A stretch of DNA of 15,283 nt, from contig PKSZ01000436.1 of the NCBI GenBank assembly GCA_002869425.1, forward strand, positions 1-15,283, written 5' to 3'. The translations under genes were made by a program, and so were the position numbers. Each line of letters starts with the position of its first letter. Within the stretch, counting starts at the first letter, position 1. This stretch comes from Marinilabiliales bacterium (GTDB lineage Bacteria > Bacteroidota > Bacteroidia > Bacteroidales > BM523). Positions 8,774 to 15,283 of the stretch are shown in pieces. Below the pieces are notes generated by a model, which worked only from the letters and a program-made list of their open reading frames with translations, made no database searches and was not told where the DNA came from.

Positions 8774-8806
8774 TTGTATTGATTTATAAAAAAATATATA
8801 TATTTG
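8774..8806 (+). promoter_or_regulatory. Candidate promoter for porP-porE
   Basis: TATATTTG at 8799-8806 fully matches the Bacteroidota -7 element TAnnTTTG. A TTG at 8774-8776 could be the -33 element, although the 22-base spacing is slightly long. Transcription would start near 8813, leaving a leader of only about 12 bases before the porP start codon. Confidence 0.5.
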
Positions 8807-8809
8807 TTT

Positions 8810-8841
8810 CAAAACTAATACAAATTGCGTTTTAATACAAA
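8810..8841 (-). promoter_or_regulatory. Candidate promoter for the PKD gene, interlocked with the porP promoter
   Basis: On the minus strand, TTTG (8841-8838) is followed after exactly 20 bases by TAGTTTTG (8817-8810), a full match to the Bacteroidota TTTG/TAnnTTTG promoter form. The predicted start is near 8803, giving a leader of about 58 bases. Its -33 lies inside the porP coding region and its -7 is three bases from the -7 of the opposite promoter. Confidence 0.55.
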
Positions 8842-9835
8842 AATAGTATTTTCATTTATTATTGTGTTGATAATGAGCAAATCTGTAATTGCTCAGGATA
8901 TTCATTTTTCGCAGTTTTTCAATTCACCCCTTACTTTGAATCCTTCCACTACTGGAGATTATGATGGAAACTGGAGATTAATCAACAACTACAGGCGTCA
9001 GTGGGATTTCATAAAAGTACCATACGAAACTGTTGGTGTGGGATTTGATGCTCCACTATCTTATAGAAACAATAATTTGGGAGCGGGATTACAATTTATC
9101 AGTGATCATTCAGGAGATTCCAGATTAAGCGTTACCAAAGTTCATGCTTCATTTGCATATCATAAAAAGTGGAACAACCAGTATATTCATGCCGGATTAC
9201 AGGCTGGTATTGTTTCAAAATCTTACAATATAGATGCACTTACGTTTCCGAATCAATACAACTACGAAACAGGTTTTTTTGATAACCAGTTAAATAATGG
9301 CGAAACAGGCTTGGGAGATAAAACTTCATATTTCGATTTGAATTTTGGTTTGGGTTGGCAGGCTGATTTCAATTCACTTAAACCTTTTGCTGGCTTGGCA
9401 TTTTTTCATATTAATAAGCCGCAGGAATCCTTTGGTTTTGATAATGTATTACCTGTTAGAAGTGTTGTTAATGTGGGTGTTGATTATGACTTCAATGGTA
9501 AAATACACTTTATACCCGGAATTCTTTACATGAGTCATTCCGGAGCCTCAGATCTTTTAATTGGTGTTAGAGCAAAAAGTTTGGTTCCTGTTGACCTAAT
9601 TGATTACGTTTACCTGGGACCATATTTCAGAGGCGATTTTATCAATAACCGTGATGCAGCGGTTATCGTTGCAGGTTTTGAAATTAAAAACTTTCAAGTA
9701 TGTATAAGTTATGATGTTAATATTTCATCATTAAAACAAGCAACCAATTATAGGGGAGCATTTGAATTTTCAATCATTTATACGCAAGAAAGTACCAAAG
9801 TATATAAAACTTCAATTCCTTGTGAAAGGTATTAA
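8825..9835 (+). CDS. porP: PorP/SprF-family T9SS outer-membrane protein
   Basis: A 336-residue PorP/SprF protein. The N-terminus is a signal peptide with hydrophobic core VFSFIIVLIMSKSVIA, cut before QD. The mature start, QDIHFSQFFNSPLTLNPSTTG, is the family hallmark. The rest is a series of amphipathic beta strands, consistent with an outer-membrane barrel. In Flavobacterium SprF is needed for secretion of the surface adhesin SprB, and P. gingivalis PorP is a T9SS component associated with the PorK/PorN ring; a similar role for the neighbouring PKD protein is inferred. The start codon appears to be TTG at 8825: an in-frame TAA stands at 8816-8818, and the first downstream ATG (8873) would cut off most of the signal peptide. 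The gene overlaps the next one, so the two are co-transcribed. Confidence 0.93.
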   Translation: MRFNTKIVFSFIIVLIMSKSVIAQDIHFSQFFNSPLTLNPSTTGDYDGNWRLINNYRRQWDFIKVPYETVGVGFDAPLSYRNNNLGAGLQFISDHSGDSRLSVTKVHASFAYHKKWNNQYIHAGLQAGIVSKSYNIDALTFPNQYNYETGFFDNQLNNGETGLGDKTSYFDLNFGLGWQADFNSLKPFAGLAFFHINKPQESFGFDNVLPVRSVVNVGVDYDFNGKIHFIPGILYMSHSGASDLLIGVRAKSLVPVDLIDYVYLGPYFRGDFINNRDAAVIVAGFEIKNFQVCISYDVNISSLKQATNYRGAFEFSIIYTQESTKVYKTSIPCERY

Positions 9836-11891
9836 TAGAATCATATTAGTTTTTCCATTGATGCTGTTTGCATTTATTCTTTGTGCTCAGCCCGATCCCA
9901 ATATTGATAACCTTAAACCCAATAAGCTTTTAAAGTTTGGAAAAAACTATGAAAAAGCTGGTGATATTTATGGTGCAATAGAATACTACCATAGATATTA
10001 CATGATTAAAATGGAAAAAATAGAAGTTGCTCATAAGCTGGCAAAACTGTATATGAAATCGCGTAATTATGAAAAAGCACGTGATTACTATTTGCGTTGT
10101 TACATGAGTGATCCAAGATATATTGAATGTCTGTTCTATTATGCCAAAATGCTTAAGATGACCGGTGATTATGATAAGGCCATGGAGTATTTTGAAATAT
10201 TTAAAAAACGGTACAAAGGAAGAGAACTAAGAAAGACAATAAAAGAAGAAATAGAAAGCCTGGAGTATGCACAAAAGCTTAGAAAAGATTCAATGGACGT
10301 AGAAATTGAACATTTTAATCCTAGTATTAACAAAGCTCACATAGAATTTAATCCTATTATTTATAATGATAACACTCTTATTTTTGGTGCATTGAGAGAA
10401 GATAAGGTCAATTATTATTCAAAAGATGAACAAAAACCTAAGAGAAAATTTTATGTAGCTAAAAAACAAGGACAAGATTGGAAATTTGCCAAAGAGTTCG
10501 ATGGTCCTTTTAACAGTGATGTATACAATACAGGTAATGGATCTTTTTCTCCAAATGGTAAACGCTTCTATTTTACACGGTGCACAGAAAAAAATATGAA
10601 AATGCACTGTAAAATTTTTGTCAGTGAAAAAGATTCTTCAAAAAAATGGCAGGAACCAGAAGAAGTGCCTGTAATTAATGATCCTATTTTTTCCAATACT
10701 CAACCTACAGTTGGAAAAGAATCTAAGAGAGGTAGAGAAATCATTTATTTCATTTCAGACAGAGCCAAAGGAAGAGGTGGATTGGATATTTGGTATTCAG
10801 AATATGATCCTAAAAAAGAAAGTTTCTCTAAACCAAAAAATGCAGGAAGAAAAATAAACACTGAAAAAGACGAAATAACTCCTTATTACAGCAATTCTGA
10901 CAGAAAATTATATTATAGTTCCAATGGTTTGCCAGGAATGGGAGGATTTGATATTTTCAGAACAACAGGTGAACAAAGAAAATGGTTAAAACCAGTAAAT
11001 ATAGGATTCCCAGTAAATTCTTTTACAGATGATTTAGATTATACCATCACAAAGGATAAAACTACTGCATATTTTACATCCAACAGACCTGGTGGTACTC
11101 CTTTACAAAACGAAACTTGTTGTGACGATTTATATAGCGTATTGTATAAAGACAGAGTAGAAATAAAGTTCAATGGCATCGTTTATGAAATTAAAGAAGA
11201 AAACACCGACAAACTGAAAATAACCAAAGATTATATCAACAAGAATTTATTACATAATGCAATTGTGTCACTATATCTTGTCACCAAAGAGTTAGATGAA
11301 CCTATTCTTGCCGGAACAGATACCACTGATGAAAAAGGATATTACTCTTTTGATCTTGAAAACAAATCTGATTATAAAATAACCGTTAAAAAAGATGGAT
11401 ATTTTAGCGAAAAATTCCTGTACAATACAAAAAATATTAAGGATTTAAAAGCTGAACAAACCACTTTACCTGTAGGACTTAAGATCATACCTAAAAAAGC
11501 AATTCGACTATCAAATATATATTACCAATATGATAAATCGAACCTTACCCAGTCTGCAAAAGCAACATTAGATACAACTTTGTTGTTCATCTTAAATGAA
11601 ATGCCGGACCTTATTGTAGAAATAAGTGCTCATACCGACGCTAAAGGAAATGATGATTACAATATGAAATTATCGCAAAAAAGAGCTGAAAGTGTAGTTG
11701 AATACCTAATTCGTAAAGGTATTGATAAAAAACGTTTACAAGCTAAAGGATATGGCGAAACACAACCTATTGCTCCCAATAAATTACCTAACGGAAAAGA
11801 CAATCCTGATGGCAGAGCATTAAACAGAAGAACAGAATTCAAAGTGATTGGTTCCTTTGATGAAAATTCTAAATTTTACATAGAACAATGA
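9822..11891 (+). CDS. porE: PorE-like T9SS protein: TPR, beta-propeller, carboxypeptidase-regulatory and OmpA domains
   Basis: A 689-residue periplasmic or outer-membrane-associated protein if read from GTG 9822. In order: signal peptide (core IILVFPLMLFAFIL, cut near CA/Q); TPR helices (about 33-135); a PD40/WD40-like beta-propeller (about 155-440) with repeated SPNGKRFYF, IYFISDRA, LYYSSNG and AYFTSNRPGG blades; a carboxypeptidase-regulatory-like fold (about 446-545); and an OmpA C-terminal domain (about 558-685). This is the order known for P. gingivalis PorE, which links T9SS to peptidoglycan. The peptidoglycan-binding pair is present as D606 (HTD) and R621 (QKRA), 15 apart as in other OmpA domains. 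FILC is not a proper lipobox, so it is probably not a lipoprotein. An ATG at 9762 is in frame but would overlap porP by 74 bases and bury the signal peptide behind 20 residues; the GTG overlaps by 14 and gives a compact MKGINR n-region. Orthology to PorE rests on architecture. Confidence 0.9.
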   Translation: MKGINRIILVFPLMLFAFILCAQPDPNIDNLKPNKLLKFGKNYEKAGDIYGAIEYYHRYYMIKMEKIEVAHKLAKLYMKSRNYEKARDYYLRCYMSDPRYIECLFYYAKMLKMTGDYDKAMEYFEIFKKRYKGRELRKTIKEEIESLEYAQKLRKDSMDVEIEHFNPSINKAHIEFNPIIYNDNTLIFGALREDKVNYYSKDEQKPKRKFYVAKKQGQDWKFAKEFDGPFNSDVYNTGNGSFSPNGKRFYFTRCTEKNMKMHCKIFVSEKDSSKKWQEPEEVPVINDPIFSNTQPTVGKESKRGREIIYFISDRAKGRGGLDIWYSEYDPKKESFSKPKNAGRKINTEKDEITPYYSNSDRKLYYSSNGLPGMGGFDIFRTTGEQRKWLKPVNIGFPVNSFTDDLDYTITKDKTTAYFTSNRPGGTPLQNETCCDDLYSVLYKDRVEIKFNGIVYEIKEENTDKLKITKDYINKNLLHNAIVSLYLVTKELDEPILAGTDTTDEKGYYSFDLENKSDYKITVKKDGYFSEKFLYNTKNIKDLKAEQTTLPVGLKIIPKKAIRLSNIYYQYDKSNLTQSAKATLDTTLLFILNEMPDLIVEISAHTDAKGNDDYNMKLSQKRAESVVEYLIRKGIDKKRLQAKGYGETQPIAPNKLPNGKDNPDGRALNRRTEFKVIGSFDENSKFYIEQ

Positions 11892-12477
11892 TCTCATTTT
11901 TTTGGTGCTCAATCAATTGAATTTTACCAAATATTTTGATATAAAATTCTCAATAATTACGGTTAATATTTTATTATATAATAATTGCTATACTTGATTA
12001 TCAATCCATTAATATTAACAAGTTTTTACTAGTTTCTGTATTTTCAATTCATTACAGATTTTACAAACAATACCTGCTAATTTGTATTTAATAAACGTTA
12101 ATACTCATGTTCATTTCTTATTCTTAATTTTTATAATTATTGCTTTTATTTTTATGTAAATATTGTATAGAAAGTAATAGATATTCTTTCCAAATATTTC
12201 TTTCATAAAAATTCTGCAAAAACTTAACAAGAAACTAACCGTGATTATGCTTTATTCAATAATCTTTTTACTCATTCAAACTCTATTAACAACATGTTAA
12301 TAGACTTAATATAAAACTGTAAATCAAACAATAACTATTAACTATGCTGTTTAAATCACTAGCAGATTTTCTTAATATCGAAAAAATCAAATAACTTCGT
12401 TAAAAATTGCTGACCATATTAACAGTATATTATTATTATTATTAGATAAATTAATTTTAAATAAATATATAATTATA
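11892..12477. other. 586-base AT-rich intergenic region upstream of nadA
   Basis: No gene, tRNA or credible small ORF is visible. The lines I counted have only about 13-22 percent G+C, well below the flanking genes. It contains the perfect inverted repeat at 12283-12303, a short palindrome TTGATTATCAA at 11994-12004, an imperfect stem at 12170-12190, and a (TAT)n tract around 12428-12443. No TAnnTTTG promoter element was found for nadA; TAACTTCG at 12392-12399 is the nearest and lacks a -33 partner. There is a T run just after the porE stop but no hairpin before it. Confidence 0.6.
12283..12303. repeat. Perfect 9-bp inverted repeat with 3-base spacer upstream of nadA
   Basis: CTATTAACA (12283-12291) and TGTTAATAG (12295-12303) are exact inverted copies around ACA. 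The left half recurs as CTATTAACT at 12335-12343. It may be a regulator's operator or an RNA hairpin; it has no U run and sits 175 bases before nadA, so it is not an obvious terminator for porE. Confidence 0.5.
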
Positions 12478-13470
12478 ATGTTTGAAGAAGACATTGAAAA
12501 ATTAGGTTATATAAACCATCAAATAGATGGTGGTATTGATATTATTGAAGAAATTCATACATGTCGCAAACAAAAGAATGCTGTAATACTAGGGCATTAC
12601 TACCAAAAAGTTGAAATTCAAGATATTGCGGATTTTATTGGAGATAGTCTTCAGTTATCACAAGTTGCAGCAGAAACAAAAGCAGATATCATAGTTTTTG
12701 CAGGTGTTCATTTCATGGCTGAAACGGCTAAAATTCTTTCTCCTGAGAAAAAAGTTCTTTTACCAGATGCCAAAGCAGGCTGTTCTCTGGCAGATTCAGC
12801 TCCGGCGGAAGAATTTAAAAAATTTAAACAAAATTATCCGGATCATACTGTTATTTCATACGTAAATACAACTGCTGAAATTAAAGCTCTGACAGATATT
12901 TGCTGTACATCAACAAATGCTGTACAAATTGTGAATAGTTTGCCAAAAAATGAAAAAATCATTTTTGCACCAGACAGGAATTTGGGTAATTATATTAATA
13001 GTATTACGGGCAGAGAAATGATTTTATGGGATGGCGCCTGTCATGTGCATGAAGAGTTTTCCTTGGAAAGAATTATGGAGTTAAAAAAGCAACATCCGGA
13101 TGCTAAAATTATTGCACATCCTGAATGTGAAAAACCTGTTTTAATGGTTGCAGATCATGTAGGTTCAACTGCTTCATTGTTAAAATTTTCCGGAAAGGAT
13201 TCATCTAAGAAGTTTATTGTTGCTACAGAATCAGGTATACTCCATCAAATGAAGAAAGCAAATCCGGAAAAAGAATTTATTGCAGCTCCTCCAAAGGATT
13301 CTTCATGTGGCTGTAATGATTGTAATTATATGAAATTGAATACAATAGAGAAATTGTATACTTGCATGAAATTTGAATTACCTGAAATCAGGATGAAAGA
13401 GGAACTTCGGAAAAAAGCTGAAATTCCAATTGTTAGGATGCTTGAAATTTCCAAAAAATTAGGTTTATAA
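12478..13470 (+). CDS. nadA: Quinolinate synthase
   Basis: A 330-residue NadA, the [4Fe-4S] enzyme that condenses iminoaspartate with dihydroxyacetone phosphate to quinolinate in de novo NAD synthesis. The family blocks are all there: LGHYYQ (38-43), FIGDSLQLS (53-61), [12 protein letters not shown] (76-87), [10 protein letters not shown] (128-137) and HPEC (214-217). Cluster ligands are C102 in AGCSLAD, C188 in WDGACHVHE, and one of the C277/C279/C282 group in SCGCNDC, most likely C282. Its length is normal. nadB and nadC are not in the window. The leader is extremely A/T-rich with no Shine-Dalgarno sequence. The TAA at 13468-13470 directly meets the TAG of the opposing ctpA reading frame. 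Confidence 0.97.
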   Translation: MFEEDIEKLGYINHQIDGGIDIIEEIHTCRKQKNAVILGHYYQKVEIQDIADFIGDSLQLSQVAAETKADIIVFAGVHFMAETAKILSPEKKVLLPDAKAGCSLADSAPAEEFKKFKQNYPDHTVISYVNTTAEIKALTDICCTSTNAVQIVNSLPKNEKIIFAPDRNLGNYINSITGREMILWDGACHVHEEFSLERIMELKKQHPDAKIIAHPECEKPVLMVADHVGSTASLLKFSGKDSSKKFIVATESGILHQMKKANPEKEFIAAPPKDSSCGCNDCNYMKLNTIEKLYTCMKFELPEIRMKEELRKKAEIPIVRMLEISKKLGL

Positions 13471-14019
13471 CTAATTCTCTTTTCCAGTTAAAATATTGTT
13501 ATAACGTAGGGTATCATTTAAAACAGAAATAGCTGTATCCAACTCTGAATCTGTTTTTAAAATGGTTTCCAATCTACCTTTTTGATAGTAATATCTACTA
13601 GAAATTTCTTCAGTTATATATCGTTTTATTTCATCTTTAAAAAGTTGCAAATCTTTGTCTTTATCATGTGCTATCTTTTTTTTCAGATCATTAAATTCCG
13701 TTTCAGCGACATCGTAGTATTTTTCTTTTTCAGCTGTTTGAATTAGTTCGTTGAGTTTTTCTTCACTTCTTGTTTCATAATCAAATTCCTTATTTTCAAG
13801 AAATTTGAGAAAATCTTCATATTCATTATCTGAAAAAGCAATATCACCAGGTAAGGCAACAGAATCGTGATTTATGCAGTATTCTGTTACATAATCAAAT
13901 ATTAAATTTTGTCGAATTAATGCAATGGTAACTTTGCTTGGATTGTTTGTTTTTACTTTTATATCAGGTAAAATTCCACCACCGTCTTTAACAATTCTTC
14001 CATTTTTTGTTTGAAACTC
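13471..14019 (-). pseudogene. ctpA: C-terminal part of the S41 peptidase gene, cut off by an in-frame stop
   Basis: Reading straight on from the TAA at 14022-14020 without any frame change gives 182 sense codons and a TAG at 13473-13471. The first residues, EFQTKNGRIV, then KDGGGILPDIKV, are the well-known end of the S41 core, a strand that normally follows the catalytic lysine region. The remainder is a charged, helical tail of about 160 residues typical of Bacteroidota C-terminal processing peptidases. There is no methionine anywhere in the 182 codons, so it is unlikely to be translated by itself. The absence of other stops means the break is recent, a base-call error, or read through. The TAG abuts the nadA stop with no gap. 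Confidence 0.8.
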
Positions 14020-15135
14020 TTATATCAATGAATCGGGTATTTTACCAACACTTCCATCTTCGTTTCTATGGCTATAATCCAGGGCCTGTATACATCTTCC
14101 GCTTGGAATATAATATTTGGCAGTTGTAACTTTTAATTTGGCATTATAGCTTAATTGTCTTGAAGTTTGTACCAATCCTTTTCCAAATGTTCTTTCACCA
14201 ATAATAACACCTCTATCCAAATCTTGTATAGCTCCAGATACAATTTCTGAAGCTGAAGCAGAACTTCTGTTAACCAAAATAACAAGTGGAATATCAGTAT
14301 CTATGGCATCATGCATTGCTTTATATGTTTTGTTCCATTGTTCCAGTTTACCTTTTGTATTAACAATTTCCTGTCCTCTTTTAACAAAAATATTACTGAT
14401 ATGAACAGCTTCTATTAATAAACCACCAGGATTTCCTCTAAGGTCAAAAATGAGCTTTTTCATATGGTGCTTGTTTTTCAAATCTTTAAAAGCACTTTTA
14501 ACATCAGAACTGGCTTTGTTAGTAAAACTGGTAAGTCTAATATAACCTATATCATCAGTAATCATAGCGTAATAGGGTACACTTTCGATTTGTATTTTTT
14601 CGCGTGTAAGTTCTTTTTTTATTTCTTTTTTTTCTCCAGGCCGCTGAATGGTAAGTGATAATTTTGTATTGGGTTGGCCTTTAAGTAATTCACTAATATC
14701 TCCTGTACTTTTATTGCGCGTATTTTTGCCATCTATTTCTACAATAATATCGCCAGCTTTTAGATCTGCTTTTTGTGCAGGAAAATTTTCGTAGGGTTCG
14801 CTAATTACTACATATTCACCACTTTTACGAATCAAAGCACCAATTCCACCATACTGACCTGTAGTCATGAGTTTAAAATCTTCAATTTTGGATTCCGGGT
14901 AATAAGTAGTGTAAGGATCAAGTGATTGCAACATTTTTTCAATGCCTTTGTTCATCAAATCACCAGGGTCTGTTTCATCAACATAATAGATGTTAAGTTC
15001 TCTAAAAAGGGTAGCGAAAATGTCAAGATTTTTCGAAATTTCAAAGTCAGTATTATCATAACTGATTAAGGTAAAGGAAAATATAAAGGCAAATAGGGAA
15101 ACAGATAATACGATGAATAACTTTTTTAATTTCAT
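14020..15135 (-). CDS. ctpA: S41-family C-terminal processing peptidase, truncated by in-frame TAA
   Basis: A periplasmic, membrane-anchored serine protease of the CtpA/Prc type, 371 residues as read, against about 554 if the in-frame TAA is ignored. An N-terminal signal anchor (about 5-26) is followed by a helical segment, a PDZ domain (about 92-175, with QYGGIGA and AGDIIVEIDG) and the S41 core with FDLRGNPGGLL (230-240). The catalytic pair is S294 in SSASASE and K319 in FGKG, 25 apart as in E. coli Prc. The stop falls at codon 372, right after IPDSLI and before the core's DGGGILPD strand. Such peptidases trim the C-termini of exported proteins. I start it at ATG 15135, giving MKLKKLFIVL; a longer frame back to 15195 only runs through yidD out of frame. 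It follows yidD by 17 bases, so they are probably one operon. Confidence 0.85.
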   Translation of the reverse strand: MKLKKLFIVLSVSLFAFIFSFTLISYDNTDFEISKNLDIFATLFRELNIYYVDETDPGDLMNKGIEKMLQSLDPYTTYYPESKIEDFKLMTTGQYGGIGALIRKSGEYVVISEPYENFPAQKADLKAGDIIVEIDGKNTRNKSTGDISELLKGQPNTKLSLTIQRPGEKKEIKKELTREKIQIESVPYYAMITDDIGYIRLTSFTNKASSDVKSAFKDLKNKHHMKKLIFDLRGNPGGLLIEAVHISNIFVKRGQEIVNTKGKLEQWNKTYKAMHDAIDTDIPLVILVNRSSASASEIVSGAIQDLDRGVIIGERTFGKGLVQTSRQLSYNAKLKVTTAKYYIPSGRCIQALDYSHRNEDGSVGKIPDSLI

Positions 15136-15152
15136 AGTTTTATTTTTTGTAC

Positions 15153-15283
15153 TTATGGAACAGGATCGTATCCGTGCCCGCCCCATGGGTTGCATGATAA
15201 TATTCTTTTAATGGCATAGTATGAACCCTTAATGGGTCCGTGTTTCTTTAAAGCTTCAATACTGTATACCGAACAAGAAGGCG
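15153..15283 (-). CDS. yidD: YidD membrane protein insertion efficiency factor, C-terminal part
   Basis: The gene runs off the right edge; 42 codons and a TAA remain. The residues PSCS, then [19 protein letters not shown] and [13 protein letters not shown], are the family signature of YidD, a small membrane-associated protein that assists YidC-dependent insertion of inner-membrane proteins. The tail ends cleanly at PVP, as is usual. In many Bacteroidota rnpA lies just upstream and a CtpA-type peptidase just downstream; the second is seen here and the first would be outside the window. It is not part of any ORF starting within the window, which makes it easy to overlook. Confidence 0.92.
   Translation of the reverse strand, partial: PSCSVYSIEALKKHGPIKGSYYAIKRILSCNPWGGHGYDPVP

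Noticed and set aside
11903..11928. Possible terminator after the porE-like gene
   Set aside because: TCAATCAATTGA could pair over five bases with a two-base loop, which is sterically poor, and the T run precedes it rather than follows it.
11994..12004. TTGATTATCAA as a possible FNR box
   Set aside because: The half-sites TTGAT and ATCAA are separated by one base rather than four, so it does not fit an FNR operator.
12428..12443. (TAT)n tract as a possible phase-variable repeat
   Set aside because: Short, imperfectly bounded, in an extremely AT-rich leader, and a triplet unit outside any coding frame.
15136..15195. Upstream extension of ctpA to an ATG at 15195
   Set aside because: The extra 20 residues lie in the yidD coding region in another frame and would bury the signal anchor; MKLKKLF at 15135 is the natural start.

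Overview
The window looks like a chromosomal segment from a low-GC member of the Bacteroidota. Three things point there: a type IX secretion (T9SS) and gliding-type gene set (a giant PKD-repeat protein with the gliding-associated C-terminal sorting domain, a PorP/SprF protein and a PorE-like OmpA protein); promoter elements of the Bacteroidota form TAnnTTTG; and start codons that mostly lack Shine-Dalgarno sequences. I see no mobile element, phage gene, CRISPR array, rRNA or tRNA.

Left part (1-2760): a minus-strand pair encodes a membrane GAF-domain sensor and a small uncharacterised protein whose start codon overlaps the end of the sensor gene by 8 bases. Divergent from it is a Crp/Fnr regulator that keeps all four cysteines needed for an FNR-type oxygen-sensing [4Fe-4S] cluster. 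This looks like a small redox or gas-sensing neighbourhood. Next (2761-4562, minus) are rpiB and a LutB-type iron-sulfur protein, two bases apart. lutB meets the regulator gene tail to tail with no base between the stop codons.

Middle (4629-11891): a secretion and surface module. The 1371-residue PKD protein is divergent from porP and a porE-like gene, which overlap each other. The two transcription units appear to start from interlocked promoters in the short gap at 8745-8824. A reasonable model is that PorP/SprF helps export or attach the PKD protein while the PorE-like protein ties the assembly to peptidoglycan.

Right part (11892-15283): a 586-base, very AT-rich gap with one good inverted repeat, then nadA (quinolinate synthase, NAD synthesis). 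Abutting nadA on the opposite strand is a yidD-ctpA pair. The S41 peptidase gene ctpA is interrupted by an in-frame TAA, after which 182 codons of clearly homologous sequence continue in the same frame to a TAG exactly at the nadA stop. yidD runs off the right edge. The most notable points are the broken ctpA, the GAF/small-protein sensing pair beside an intact-cluster FNR with an altered recognition helix, and the interlocked promoters plus paired-cysteine PKD repeats of the T9SS module.
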